Assembly: GCA_039800205.1 (NCBI GenBank)
Contig: JBDLRB010000206.1
Coordinates: forward strand, 1 to 41,048
Source of the DNA: SYIM01 sp039800205
GTDB taxonomy: Bacteria > Pseudomonadota > Gammaproteobacteria > Burkholderiales > Burkholderiaceae_E
DNA length: 41,048 nt
Reading direction: 5' to 3'
Under the pieces are notes generated by a model. It saw only the letters and a list, made by a program, of their open reading frames with translations, ran no database searches and was not told where the DNA came from. The translations under genes and the position numbers were made by a program. Positions 1 through 8,067 of the stretch are shown here, one piece after another. How positions within the stretch are numbered: position 1 is the stretch's first letter; each line of letters starts with the position of its first letter.

Positions 1-1661
1 AACGCTGCCCAGGCGTTAATCGCTTCGGACGACGATTCCTGATTGTTTCCCTGGCCGAAGTAGATGCCGTCCCCGCCGGCCCATGAGTGCCCGGCATAGG
101 CGTCGAAATTACGCAGGAACGGAAAATCCGCACGGTCACGGTCGGCGGTCGCGATGTCAGCGATCAGCGCCTGAATCATCGCACCGTTGGACGCACTGGA
201 CACCCAATCTGGATCACGGCGGGCAATGAGCGCAGCCGCCATGATCCAGTACCCGTAGTGGAAGTGGTGGTCGTTCATCGCAGCCACGCTGCCGTACTCT
301 TCCGGGTAGCCCAGAACCGTTCCGATCGCGCGGTCACGAACGAAGGCAGTCTGGCCAGCCCCAGAAAACCACTGCGCCAGCCGGCGTCGGATCAAGGTGT
401 CGAGTTGAGCGGCCGCCTCGGTATCGCCCACAAGCTCCGCGCTGGACATCAAGTGGGCCAGAGCGGCCATCGCCTTGCCGGTCCAGTAGGTCCCCGGCCC
501 GATCATCCGGCCGAAGATGCCCGGTGCACGACGCAGATCACCGACCAGCAAGCTCTTGATACGCTCGACCTGCGCCGCTTCGCCCGACAGTGGCCAGAGC
601 GGCAGAATCCCCCGCCAGTCGATCACCGTATCGAAGCTCTCCGCGGCAATCACGGGCATCGTGCCGCGCACGCTGTCGAACCTGAACGGCACGGCCGCGG
701 GCCCACCGACCCGCTGATCCGCAAGATGGGGGTAGAGCGCAGCCAGAGGGCGGCGCTCGTCCCCCTCCATCGCACGGGTCTCGAAGCGGTAGCGGGTCTC
801 GACGCGGGACGCCGCCTCGTCATAGCGCCACTCGACCCGCGTCCGCTCCACGAATGCAAAGGCATGTCGGGCAAGGGTGGCAATGGTCTCGGGTCGCTCG
901 TCCGGCGCGGGTGCGATCGAAAAGTACCCCCGACCCTCGGGAAGCTGCAGAAGAAGGGTGCGTTCACGATCCGCTACAAGCGAGGCCCCGTGGGGTGCAA
1001 GGACCAGCCAGCGCTGCCCTGAAATGAGCAGGCTGAAACGAGCCGACTGCTCGCCCCCCACGCCGGGGCCCGACGCCGGTACGCGCGCCATCTGGATCGG
1101 CTCATCGCCGCCGACCGCGATCCGGACCCGCCCCGTGCTGGCGACGAACTGCGCGTGAACCCCACCATGCATGACTCGTGCATCGATGTATCGATCACCT
1201 GCGGCCATTCGGATCAATACATTCCAGTCGCCCGCGTCGTGGAGCCGTGCATCGTCGGGCTGGAAATCGGCCGGGCCGACGGTCAGCGCTGCACGGTGCG
1301 GGTACTGAATCTCATCCTGCTTGCCCGGCACCCGGACAAGCTGACGGCGGGGCAGTCCGATTTCGAGTCCGGCGGGCACTGCACGAACGGTCAGCGGATG
1401 GGCATGCAACACGTCCGACCACCGCTCGTACACCAGCGACGAGTACCACTTGTTGGTCGGTACGGCTCGCTCGAGCATCGGGCCGCTACGAAACGGCGCG
1501 GGCCGGGCCCGGATGGATGCGTAGGCCGCCGGCGGCTCGCTGGCCAGGGGGGCCGCATCGGCTGGGGCCGTCGAAGCGGCATGCGCATTCAACCCCGCAA
1601 CCATGGAGAGCGTTGTCAGCACGACCGCCCACCGACGCAGCCGCGACTCAAAACCGTTCAT
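1..1661 (-). CDS. GH81 endo-beta-1,3-glucanase, 3' end cut by window start
   Basis: Predicted secreted glycoside hydrolase family 81 enzyme, which hydrolyses internal beta-1,3-glucan bonds (laminarin, curdlan, callose). The reading frame is open from an ATG at 1661 to the window edge, about 553 residues. A signal peptide ends near residue 30 (..AGLNAHA). Around residues 70-93 lies the N-terminal family block PTNKWYSSLVYERW. Near 253-285 is NDHHFHYGYWI, which carries the catalytic aspartate region, and at 10-100 are YAGHSWAGG and GNNQESSSEAINAW, with the glutamates of the catalytic loop. These blocks together are diagnostic of GH81. Family members are usually longer than 700 residues, so the C terminus, and possibly a binding module, lies outside. 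It follows the outer-membrane barrel gene by 15 bases, with AGGA as ribosome site, so the two are probably one operon under the promoter at 3229-3257. Confidence 0.93.
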   Translation of the reverse strand, partial: MNGFESRLRRWAVVLTTLSMVAGLNAHAASTAPADAAPLASEPPAAYASIRARPAPFRSGPMLERAVPTNKWYSSLVYERWSDVLHAHPLTVRAVPAGLEIGLPRRQLVRVPGKQDEIQYPHRAALTVGPADFQPDDARLHDAGDWNVLIRMAAGDRYIDARVMHGGVHAQFVASTGRVRIAVGGDEPIQMARVPASGPGVGGEQSARFSLLISGQRWLVLAPHGASLVADRERTLLLQLPEGRGYFSIAPAPDERPETIATLARHAFAFVERTRVEWRYDEAASRVETRYRFETRAMEGDERRPLAALYPHLADQRVGGPAAVPFRFDSVRGTMPVIAAESFDTVIDWRGILPLWPLSGEAAQVERIKSLLVGDLRRAPGIFGRMIGPGTYWTGKAMAALAHLMSSAELVGDTEAAAQLDTLIRRRLAQWFSGAGQTAFVRDRAIGTVLGYPEEYGSVAAMNDHHFHYGYWIMAAALIARRDPDWVSSASNGAMIQALIADIATADRDRADFPFLRNFDAYAGHSWAGGDGIYFGQGNNQESSSEAINAWAA

Positions 1662-1676
1662 GCTCGGGGTTCCTGC

Positions 1677-3110
1677 TCAAAAAACGATGTTGAAGCCAAG
1701 CGTCACGGCGGCGCCTGATCGGTCGTACAGCGGGTTGACCCCAAGAAACAGGTTATCGGGCATGCTGAGCGGCGCGGGTCCGATCCGGGCAAACCGGGAC
1801 CATCCGAGCCCCCCGTAGAGACTCGCCCCCTTGTGGACCGCAGGCAGTTTCCGGTGCACGCCCAGATTGGTGCTGATCGCAGAGTTACTCTGCCCCCACT
1901 CGATGGGGTTATCGCTCGACGCCTTGCCGAACCAGACGAAGCCCGCCGTGTAGGTGTACAGCCCTCGGTAGTGGCTCCAGCCCAGCATTGCATCGACGCT
2001 CGAGCCGCGAAACCCTGCATAGTGGGTGGGCGCGTCACCGTAGTTGAAGCCCGGGTCCATCCCGAACAGACAGTAGCCGTTGACCGCGTCGTAATTACAG
2101 CTGGCAGCCGAACCCGACCACTGGCTGTAACGCAGGCCGTAGGTCAGCATGTTCTGCGGGTTGGGCCAGTGATTCCCCTGAAGGATCGCAACGGCCTGGC
2201 TCGGTCGACCCGCTCGCCGGGGCTCGGCGCCCGTCGGACCCAGGGTGTCCGGATCGCCGATCCAGCCAATCAGCGCGCCCTTACCGAATGCACTCTGGCG
2301 CGCGCCTCGGCTGGTTTGCATGACGAACTCGACCAGGTGGCCCGGCACCGAGTACTGAAGAAAGAGCTCGACCAGTTCGGGCTCGGTCGGACCCGGCGAA
2401 AACGGCTGCTGAGTCGAAGTGAGCCGATTCTGTTCGACATTGGCCGTGTTCAGACGGTCGCGCCCAACGGTCAACTCGGCGGTCAGCTTGCCGCGCCCAT
2501 CCTCGAAGGTACGGCTGGTCAGCCTCAGGGCCTCGGGAAGAATGCCGTAGGCGGCCCCCGAGCCCGACCACTGATTCGACAAGCCGACGGGATAGGAAAA
2601 AGAGTCCGAGCGTGCCCAGGCGCGTGACAGCTGCGTGCCGTATCGAAGACTGCCCAGGTCAGGACGCGACACGCCGACCAGCCGCTCGAACCAATCGGTG
2701 CCTGACCAGCCGCCGCCCGCGCGATAGTCGACATCGGGCGAGCGAAACAATTGATTCAGGGCCGCCTCGGACCGCCAGCGGTAGGAGGCTCGCGCCTCCC
2801 AGGTGATCGCCGAGTCTGTCTCGTGACTCACCCCCAGCGACAACTGCTGCAACGCGAGGGATGACGAACGGCTTTGTACGATCGGCGAGGCCGGTGGCGT
2901 GCGAAACGCGTTGCGCACATCGAACTGATAGGTTGATTCGGCTTCGGGCACGCGTCGAGCAGCGGTGCCTGCACGCGTCGCCTCGAATTTCATGAAACCG
3001 GACGCTTCCCAGAGCGTGCCGCTGTCGCTTCGGAACGTCTCAGCCGACGCTGTGCCCAGCGTCAGGGCGTACACAACGAGGGGCGATGCCCAGAGTGCGG
3101 ATGATCTCAC
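1677..3110 (-). CDS. Outer-membrane beta-barrel protein (porin-like), linked to GH81
   Basis: Protein of 477 residues with an N-terminal signal peptide (..LGTASA, cleavage before ETF) and a C terminus ending in alternating hydrophobic residues and a final phenylalanine (VTLGFNIVF), the usual signal for the BAM machinery. The body is rich in aromatic and glycine residues with alternating patterns (YRWRSE, LRYSQWSG, YTYTAGFVWFG), as in 16-18 strand barrels. I do not recognise a named family. The start is a GTG at 3110 preceded by GGAG at six bases; the nearest internal ATG would remove the signal peptide. Because it precedes the GH81 glucanase in one transcript, a role in passing beta-glucan oligosaccharides across the outer membrane is a reasonable inference, in place of the SusC/D pair used by Bacteroidota. 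No TonB box or plug domain is visible. Confidence 0.75.
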   Translation of the reverse strand: MRSSALWASPLVVYALTLGTASAETFRSDSGTLWEASGFMKFEATRAGTAARRVPEAESTYQFDVRNAFRTPPASPIVQSRSSSLALQQLSLGVSHETDSAITWEARASYRWRSEAALNQLFRSPDVDYRAGGGWSGTDWFERLVGVSRPDLGSLRYGTQLSRAWARSDSFSYPVGLSNQWSGSGAAYGILPEALRLTSRTFEDGRGKLTAELTVGRDRLNTANVEQNRLTSTQQPFSPGPTEPELVELFLQYSVPGHLVEFVMQTSRGARQSAFGKGALIGWIGDPDTLGPTGAEPRRAGRPSQAVAILQGNHWPNPQNMLTYGLRYSQWSGSAASCNYDAVNGYCLFGMDPGFNYGDAPTHYAGFRGSSVDAMLGWSHYRGLYTYTAGFVWFGKASSDNPIEWGQSNSAISTNLGVHRKLPAVHKGASLYGGLGWSRFARIGPAPLSMPDNLFLGVNPLYDRSGAAVTLGFNIVF

Positions 3111-3208
3111 CGAAGTCTCCTGCCGGTTGCTCGCTCGGCCGCAAACCGGTCTGAACAGGCCGGCTCCGGTCGACTCGAAAGGACTGAATTCTTGTGGCTG
3201 CGCGCATT

Positions 3209-3226
3209 TATGAAAGCGCTTTCATA
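3209..3226. promoter_or_regulatory. LacI/GalR-type operator palindrome
   Basis: TATGAAAGCGCTTTCATA is a perfect 18-bp palindrome. Its core, TGAAAGCGCTTTCA with a central CG, matches the operator form bound by LacI/GalR-family repressors. It starts two bases downstream of the -10 of the minus-strand promoter and so covers the expected transcription start, an ideal place for repression by blocking RNA polymerase. No LacI-family gene lies in the window. Confidence 0.8.
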
Positions 3227-3228
3227 CG

Positions 3229-3257
3229 AATTTAGTGACTGGCTTGCCACTTGTCAA
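3229..3257 (-). promoter_or_regulatory. Sigma-70-like promoter for the barrel-GH81 operon
   Basis: On the minus strand TTGACA (3252-3257, perfect -35) and TAAATT (3229-3234, four of six -10 bases) are separated by exactly 17 bases. The start would fall inside the operator at 3209-3226 and leave a leader of roughly 110 bases before the GTG at 3110. The rest of 3227-3393, up to the AEC gene, shows nothing else I can name. Confidence 0.7.
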
Positions 3258-3393
3258 CACACGGTCATTTTCGAATCAATCGCCGGCCTCGATCGCAGCC
3301 GTCCCAGCGCTTCCCCCAGGCGTATGCCCCTCACCTGACCCGCTCCCGCACCCGCCAGATCCCCCGTCCAGATGACGGATAATCCGGGCCATC

Positions 3394-4356
3394 ATGAATT
3401 CAATCGCTTCTGCACTAGCGCCCGTCGTGCTGCTGATCCTCGTCGGCTTCATGGCGGGCCGACGTCGCTGGGTGGACCCTCAAGGCAGCGCCCAGATTTC
3501 CCGACTCTGCTTTTCGATGCTGAGTCCGGCCCTGCTCTTCAGGACGATGAGCAACATCCAGGTGCAGGCGAGCGACCTCCTGCCGGTCGTGGCCTACTTC
3601 ATCGCTGTACTGGCCCTTTTCGCGGGGACCGCTCTGGCGCTGGGCCGCGACACACGGAGTATCGTGATGGCGCTTTCGGCCACCTACGGCAATCTGGTCA
3701 TGATTGGCATACCGCTAATCACGCTTGCCTTTGGGCAGGAGGGGCTGGTTTATCTGTTCGCGCTCCTGTCGGTCCACTCGATGATTCTGCTGACGCTGGG
3801 CACCATCACACTCGAGTGGGCCCGTGCGCGCGAACATCGTACGCAGAGCCCGGGCGAGCGCGCGCCCGCGAGGACGCCCGTCATCCGCCGTGCGCTGCGT
3901 AACGCGCTGATCAACCCCGTCGTGCTGCCCATTGCCTGTGGACTGATCTGGTCACAAACGGGCTGGACGATCCCACTGTTGATCGACCGGCCCCTGCAGT
4001 GGATGGGTCAGGCCTTCAGCCCGCTCGCCCTGCTGCTGGTCGGCATCAGCCTCGCCCAGCTTCAGGGCGGCCCATCGGCACAGGCCCCCCGCCGTCTGAC
4101 GATCGCCATCACGGGCGCAAAGAATCTTCTCCAGCCCATTCTGGTCGGCGGCGTCTGTGCCCTGATGGGCATTCACGGGATGGCCGCATTGGTGATTGTC
4201 GTCGCAGCCGCACTACCCACCGGCGCGACGGTCTTCATGTTCGCCCAGCGATACGGGGTCGCGCGCGACCAGGTCGCCAACACGGTGGCGCTCTCCACCC
4301 TCATTGCGCTCGTGGGGCTACCGCTTGCCATGTATTCGGCCAGCCGTCTGCTCTGA
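3394..4356 (+). CDS. AEC-family permease (auxin efflux carrier-like)
   Basis: Integral membrane protein of 320 residues with about ten hydrophobic segments in two groups of five, separated by a charged hydrophilic linker at about residues 145-170 (WARAREHRTQSPGERAPART). The N-terminal segment followed by GFMAGRRRWVDP, then FSMLSPALLFRTMSN, and the second-half LLVGISLAQL and ALPTGATVFMFAQRYG are typical of the auxin efflux carrier (AEC, MdcF/YfdV-like) family, which moves small carboxylates such as malonate or malate. The exact substrate cannot be read. It is the first gene of a tight plus-strand group with the EamA permease 22 bases downstream. The ATG at 3394 has only a weak ribosome site, but an earlier in-frame start would add no transmembrane residues. 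Confidence 0.88.
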   Translation: MNSIASALAPVVLLILVGFMAGRRRWVDPQGSAQISRLCFSMLSPALLFRTMSNIQVQASDLLPVVAYFIAVLALFAGTALALGRDTRSIVMALSATYGNLVMIGIPLITLAFGQEGLVYLFALLSVHSMILLTLGTITLEWARAREHRTQSPGERAPARTPVIRRALRNALINPVVLPIACGLIWSQTGWTIPLLIDRPLQWMGQAFSPLALLLVGISLAQLQGGPSAQAPRRLTIAITGAKNLLQPILVGGVCALMGIHGMAALVIVVAAALPTGATVFMFAQRYGVARDQVANTVALSTLIALVGLPLAMYSASRLL

Positions 4357-4378
4357 GCTCCCCAGGCGATATTCGACC

Positions 4379-5281
4379 ATGCCCAACCCACGCCGCACGC
4401 ACCTCGACGGCCTCGCAATCGGCCTGATGGCGGTGTGCTGTGCGGCCTGGGCGCTCCAGCAGATCCTCATCAAGGCGGCGATTGGTGAGCTCGCGCCGAT
4501 CTGGCAGGCCAGCCTGCGTTTCATTGGATCGACGATCCTGTTGCTGATCTGGTGCAGGATCCGCGGCGTCCGGATCTTTGTCCGTGACGCGAGCCTGAAG
4601 GCGGGCATGCTGGCCGGCCTCCTCTTCACACTCGAATTCGTGTGCATTTATCTGGCCATGCGCGATACCAGCGCGGCCCGGGTGACGGTCTTTCTGTACT
4701 CCGCCCCCTTTGTGCTGGCGCTCCTGCTCCCATGGTTCGTCCCACAGGAACGGGTTCGACCGCTCCAGTGGGTCGGCCTGTCGCTGGCGTTCGCGGCGCT
4801 CGCGGTCGCCTTTGGGGACGCCCTGTTGACGCCGACCGGGCCGCGGCAATGGATCGGGGACACGTTGGCCGTGGGCTCAGGCATTTTCTGGGCGCTCACG
4901 ACGCTCGTGATCCGGGTCTCCGTGCTGTCACGCATCACCGCAGAAAAGATGCTGCTCTACCAGGTCGGCTTGACCGCCCTGCTGCTACCCTGCGTTTCAA
5001 TCGTTTTCGGCGAACAATGGTCTCTGACGATGACATCGCTCGCGTGGATCTCGCTCGCCTACCAGATCCTCATCGGATCGTTCATTACCCTGTTGATGTG
5101 GATGTGGATGCTGCAGCGCTATCCCGCAACCGGCTTGTCGGCCTTCAGCTTCCTCACGCCGCTCCTCACGCTGGTCTTCAGCGTGAGCTTTCTGGGCGAA
5201 CCGCTGACCCTCTCGCTGGTTGCCGCCCTGCTTGGCGTCAGCGCGGGTATTGTGCTGGTCAATCGACGGACCGGACGCTGA
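4379..5281 (+). CDS. EamA/DMT-family permease
   Basis: Drug/metabolite transporter superfamily protein of 300 residues with ten predicted transmembrane helices arranged as two EamA repeats (about residues 12-140 and 155-295). Family features include GLMAVCCAAWALQQILIKAAIG in the first helix (family-typical proline-poor start), the RDTSAARVTVFLYSAPFVLALL block at the end of repeat one and FSFLTPLLTLVFSVSFLGEPLT near the C terminus. The frame is open upstream into the AEC gene, but the ATG at 4379 places the first helix at the expected distance and follows the AEC stop by 22 bases. Members export amino acids or metabolites; the substrate is unknown. Confidence 0.88.
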   Translation: MPNPRRTHLDGLAIGLMAVCCAAWALQQILIKAAIGELAPIWQASLRFIGSTILLLIWCRIRGVRIFVRDASLKAGMLAGLLFTLEFVCIYLAMRDTSAARVTVFLYSAPFVLALLLPWFVPQERVRPLQWVGLSLAFAALAVAFGDALLTPTGPRQWIGDTLAVGSGIFWALTTLVIRVSVLSRITAEKMLLYQVGLTALLLPCVSIVFGEQWSLTMTSLAWISLAYQILIGSFITLLMWMWMLQRYPATGLSAFSFLTPLLTLVFSVSFLGEPLTLSLVAALLGVSAGIVLVNRRTGR

Positions 5282-5302
5282 ACGACTGGATCCCGACCCG
5301 CG

Positions 5303-5962
5303 ATGTGCACCAACTTCACGCCGACGCAACGAACAGACTGGGTCCACGAACACTTCGGGATCGATCTCCCTGAGGGGGGCCCGCCTGAATGCTACCCGGG
5401 CTATCGCGCACCGCTGGTCGTGGTCGGCTCCCAATCGGGCCGTGTGGCCTGCGGCCTGGCCCGCTTTGGATTGATTCCGCACTGGGCAAGCGACGATCGG
5501 ATCGCCCGACAGACCTACAACGCCCGCAGCGAAACAGCCGCTGACAAGCCGAGCTTCAGAGGGGCCTGGCGGGCTCGCCAATTCGGACTGGTCCTCGTAG
5601 ACGATTTTTTCGAGCCCAGCTATGAAACGGGTCGAGCCGTACGCTGGCGGATCGGGCTTGCATCGGGCGGACCGTTCGGCATCGCTTGCCTGTGGGATCG
5701 CTGGGTACACCCGGAAACCGGCGAGCGGGTCGTCAGTTTTTCGATGCTGACCATCAACGCCGATCAGCATCCGGTCATGCAACGCTTCCACAAGGCAGGC
5801 GATGAGAAGCGAACACCGGTCATCATCGATCCCGCTCAACACCGACACTGGCTGGGCGCGTCAACCCAGGACGCACGAACTCTCCTGGACTGGACCCGAA
5901 TGCCCGAATTGGCTGCAACGCCCGCCCCCAGGCCGCCGCCCCGTCCGTCAAACGCCGAATGA
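5303..5962 (+). CDS. yedK: SRAP (HMCES/YedK-like) abasic-site protein
   Basis: Protein of 219 residues of the SOS response-associated peptidase family, cytoplasmic. Family members form a covalent thiazolidine link between Cys2 and an abasic site in single-stranded DNA, shielding it during replication. The expected active-site residues are visible: Cys2 directly after the initiator Met (which must be removed), Asn73 in the NARSETA block, Glu104 in DDFFEPSYE, and His163 in MQRFHKAGDEKRTPVI. The last block has the longer HKxGDEKR form rather than the short HxRMP form of the E. coli protein, a known variant class. It follows the EamA gene by 21 bases, although no functional link to transport is evident. 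Confidence 0.93.
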   Translation: MCTNFTPTQRTDWVHEHFGIDLPEGGPPECYPGYRAPLVVVGSQSGRVACGLARFGLIPHWASDDRIARQTYNARSETAADKPSFRGAWRARQFGLVLVDDFFEPSYETGRAVRWRIGLASGGPFGIACLWDRWVHPETGERVVSFSMLTINADQHPVMQRFHKAGDEKRTPVIIDPAQHRHWLGASTQDARTLLDWTRMPELAATPAPRPPPRPSNAE

Positions 5963-5970
5963 ACGGCTGC

Positions 5971-5999
5971 GCGGGTACTGCGGGGGACGCAGTACCCGC
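5971..5999. terminator. Hairpin between convergent genes
   Basis: GCGGGTACTGCG (5971-5982) and CGCAGTACCCGC (5988-5999) are perfect 12-bp arms around a five-base loop. It lies between the SRAP stop and the stop of the convergent Bug-receptor gene. No clear T-run follows on either strand, so it may be a bidirectional terminator of the U-poor kind found in high-GC genomes. Confidence 0.6.
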
Positions 6000-6009
6000 T
6001 CTGTGAAAC

Positions 6010-7008
6010 TCAATCGAGCTTCAGGTTGAGCTGCTTGATGATGCCGCTCCAGCGGTCGATCTCGGCCTTGACCAGTTGATCGGCCTGGGCGTTGGAGTTC
6101 TTCATGACCTCCAGGCCGAGCTTACCCAGCGACGCAACCGTATCGGGGTCGCTGAGCGCCTGCTGCAGCAGGGCATTCAGCTTCTGCATGACGGGCGCGG
6201 GTGTCTTGCCGGGTGCGACCATGATGTACGTGGACTCGAACACAAAACCCGGTACGCCGGCCTCGGCAATCGTCGGCAGGTTCTCCCAGCCTTTCATCCG
6301 CGTACTGCCGGTGGTGGCCAGCGCAGTGACACGGTTGTCCTTGATCAGTGGCAGCGCAAGGGTCGGGCTGGCAAAGGACACAGGCACCCGCCCGCTGACG
6401 AGATCAGCCACCGTGTCCGATACGCCCTTGTAGGCGATGTGCTCCATCTGCACACCTGCAAGCGACTTGAAGAGTTCCGCGCCCAGATGGGGGTTGCTCG
6501 CCGGACCGGCTGAGGAGAAGGCCAGTTTGCCCCCTTCCGCCTTGGCCCGCGCGACCAGATCCTTGACGGACTTGACGTTGAGCGAATTGGCGACCACCAG
6601 GAAGTTCGAGCTACGGCTGAAGACCCCGACCGCAGACATGTCGGCGACCGAGTAGCCCGCCGTACGAGGCCGCAACATCGGACCAAGCGCGTGGCCAAGC
6701 GTACCGTTGACTACGACCGTGTAGCCGTCCGGGCTGGAGCGCGATACGAGCGCCGTACCGATCGTCCCGCCCGCACCGCCGCGGTTTTCAACCGTCACCG
6801 GCTGACCGGTGGCACTCGCCATGTACTTGGCGACGGCTCGAGCCATCAAGTCAGTCGGCCCGCCCGCCGAATACGGCACAACGACCTTGATCGGTTTGGT
6901 GGGGAAGTCCTGAGCCTGCGCCCAAGGCGCCAGCAGCGCTGCGGCCAGACTGACCGGAGCCAGCACGCGAATGCCGCGCACAGAACGAATGGAAGGTTTG
7001 GAACTCAT
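6010..7008 (-). CDS. Bug-type (TctC family) periplasmic solute receptor 1
   Basis: Receptor of 332 residues with a Sec signal peptide (about residues 1-31, ..APWAQA before QDFP) and the Bug fold: FPTKPIKVVVPYSAGGPTDLMARAVA at the first ligand loop, PVTVENRGGAGG at about residue 75 and SSPDGYT soon after. Such receptors bind carboxylated ligands for tripartite tricarboxylate (TctABC) transporters, or act as sensors. The frame is open further upstream, but the ATG at 7008 is chosen because AAGGAGGAT lies just before it and the signal peptide begins there. It follows the TauD-like gene by 16 bases, so the ligand may be the substrate of that enzyme. No TctA/TctB lies beside it. Gene-specific ligand unknown. 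Confidence 0.92.
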   Translation of the reverse strand: MSSKPSIRSVRGIRVLAPVSLAAALLAPWAQAQDFPTKPIKVVVPYSAGGPTDLMARAVAKYMASATGQPVTVENRGGAGGTIGTALVSRSSPDGYTVVVNGTLGHALGPMLRPRTAGYSVADMSAVGVFSRSSNFLVVANSLNVKSVKDLVARAKAEGGKLAFSSAGPASNPHLGAELFKSLAGVQMEHIAYKGVSDTVADLVSGRVPVSFASPTLALPLIKDNRVTALATTGSTRMKGWENLPTIAEAGVPGFVFESTYIMVAPGKTPAPVMQKLNALLQQALSDPDTVASLGKLGLEVMKNSNAQADQLVKAEIDRWSGIIKQLNLKLD

Positions 7009-7024
7009 GGTGTCATCCTCCTTT

Positions 7025-7951
7025 TTAGTGAACAGATTCATCGAGCGTCCGACCGCCCAGCACACCATTGAACCGTCGGTAGCGCGCTTCATCGCCCAGC
7101 ACCTGGGTACGAATCATCACGCGGGGCGTATCCGGGCCGTAGCCCCCGGTCGCGAGATGGATGGTCGCGCAGTTGTCCCAGATCAGCGTGTCACCCACCC
7201 GCCAGACGTGTCGGTACTGGAAGCGCTCGTTCTCGGTGTGCGCATACAGGTCTTCGAGCAATTCGTCGCTCTCGCGATTCGAAACGCCCAGGATGCGTTG
7301 GGTGAGCCCCCGATTGACGTAGAGACCTTTCCGCCCCGTCCAGGGATGGCGCAGAACGACCGGGTGAACCACCGCCGGTTTCTGGCGCCGCTGCGCATCC
7401 GTGTATTCAGGGCGCGGCGACCCCCGCGACCGCATCGTATTCCAGATCTTCTCGAATTCGTGAACAGCCTCGAGCTGATCAAGGCGCTCGCGCATCGCCT
7501 GTGGCAAAGCGTCATACGCCGCATGCATGTCACGAAAGGCCGTATCCCCTAGTGCACGCCCCTCGCGCATGGGCACCTGATGCGCGTGAAGGACTGAAGC
7601 CCGCCCCGCGATCCGGTTGTAGGACATGTCGGTGTGCCACATCTGGCCGGCGTCAGAGGAGCCCTCCGCACGTCCATCGATCACACGGTTTGAGAGGACG
7701 GTGACCTCAGGCACGCTGCCGTGGTGGAACGAGCGGGCGACACTGACCTCGAGCGGTCCCAGCCAGCGGCCGAAGCGAACGAGTTGCTCGGGACCATAAG
7801 GGCTGCCGGAGACGCAGACCACCAGATGCTGATGGAGTGCATCCTCGATCCGCTTGAACGAGCGCGCGTCGAGGTCCTTACCGAGGTCAATGCCCTCGAT
7901 CCGACAACCGAAGGTGTACTGCCCAGATGGACTGACCGTAATTTCGTCCAC
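7025..7951 (-). CDS. TauD/TfdA-family 2-oxoglutarate dioxygenase
   Basis: Cytoplasmic non-haem iron(II) oxygenase of 308 residues that would couple decarboxylation of 2-oxoglutarate to hydroxylation of a substrate, often leading to its cleavage, as in taurine or 2,4-D breakdown. The iron facial triad is visible: His106 and Asp108 in QMWHTDMSY, and His265 in CATIHLATGG; Arg277 and Arg281 in TPRVMIRTQ are placed to hold the 2-oxoglutarate carboxylate. Length fits the family. The start is a GTG at 7951 with GAGG upstream. It is the first gene of a two-gene minus-strand operon with Bug receptor 1 and is divergent from the D-2-hydroxyacid dehydrogenase. The substrate is not predictable; a taurine-specific assignment is not justified. 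Confidence 0.9.
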   Translation of the reverse strand: MDEITVSPSGQYTFGCRIEGIDLGKDLDARSFKRIEDALHQHLVVCVSGSPYGPEQLVRFGRWLGPLEVSVARSFHHGSVPEVTVLSNRVIDGRAEGSSDAGQMWHTDMSYNRIAGRASVLHAHQVPMREGRALGDTAFRDMHAAYDALPQAMRERLDQLEAVHEFEKIWNTMRSRGSPRPEYTDAQRRQKPAVVHPVVLRHPWTGRKGLYVNRGLTQRILGVSNRESDELLEDLYAHTENERFQYRHVWRVGDTLIWDNCATIHLATGGYGPDTPRVMIRTQVLGDEARYRRFNGVLGGRTLDESVH

Positions 7952-8067
7952 GATGCCTCGCCCGCTTCGAAGAGCCTCGGATCATAACGGAAGATGCCCC
8001 TTGGGCGCGACGCCCCCGGGAATGCGATGATTCCGGATTCGAACGCGCCCACTGTCAGGAAGGGAAC

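Noticed and set aside
87..1022. 311-codon plus-strand frame at the window start
   Set aside because: Antisense to the GH81 gene, which shows family motifs in an open frame through the whole stretch.
7025..7951. Taurine dioxygenase (tauD) as a specific name
   Set aside because: The iron-binding residues only support the superfamily; no taurine transport genes are adjacent.
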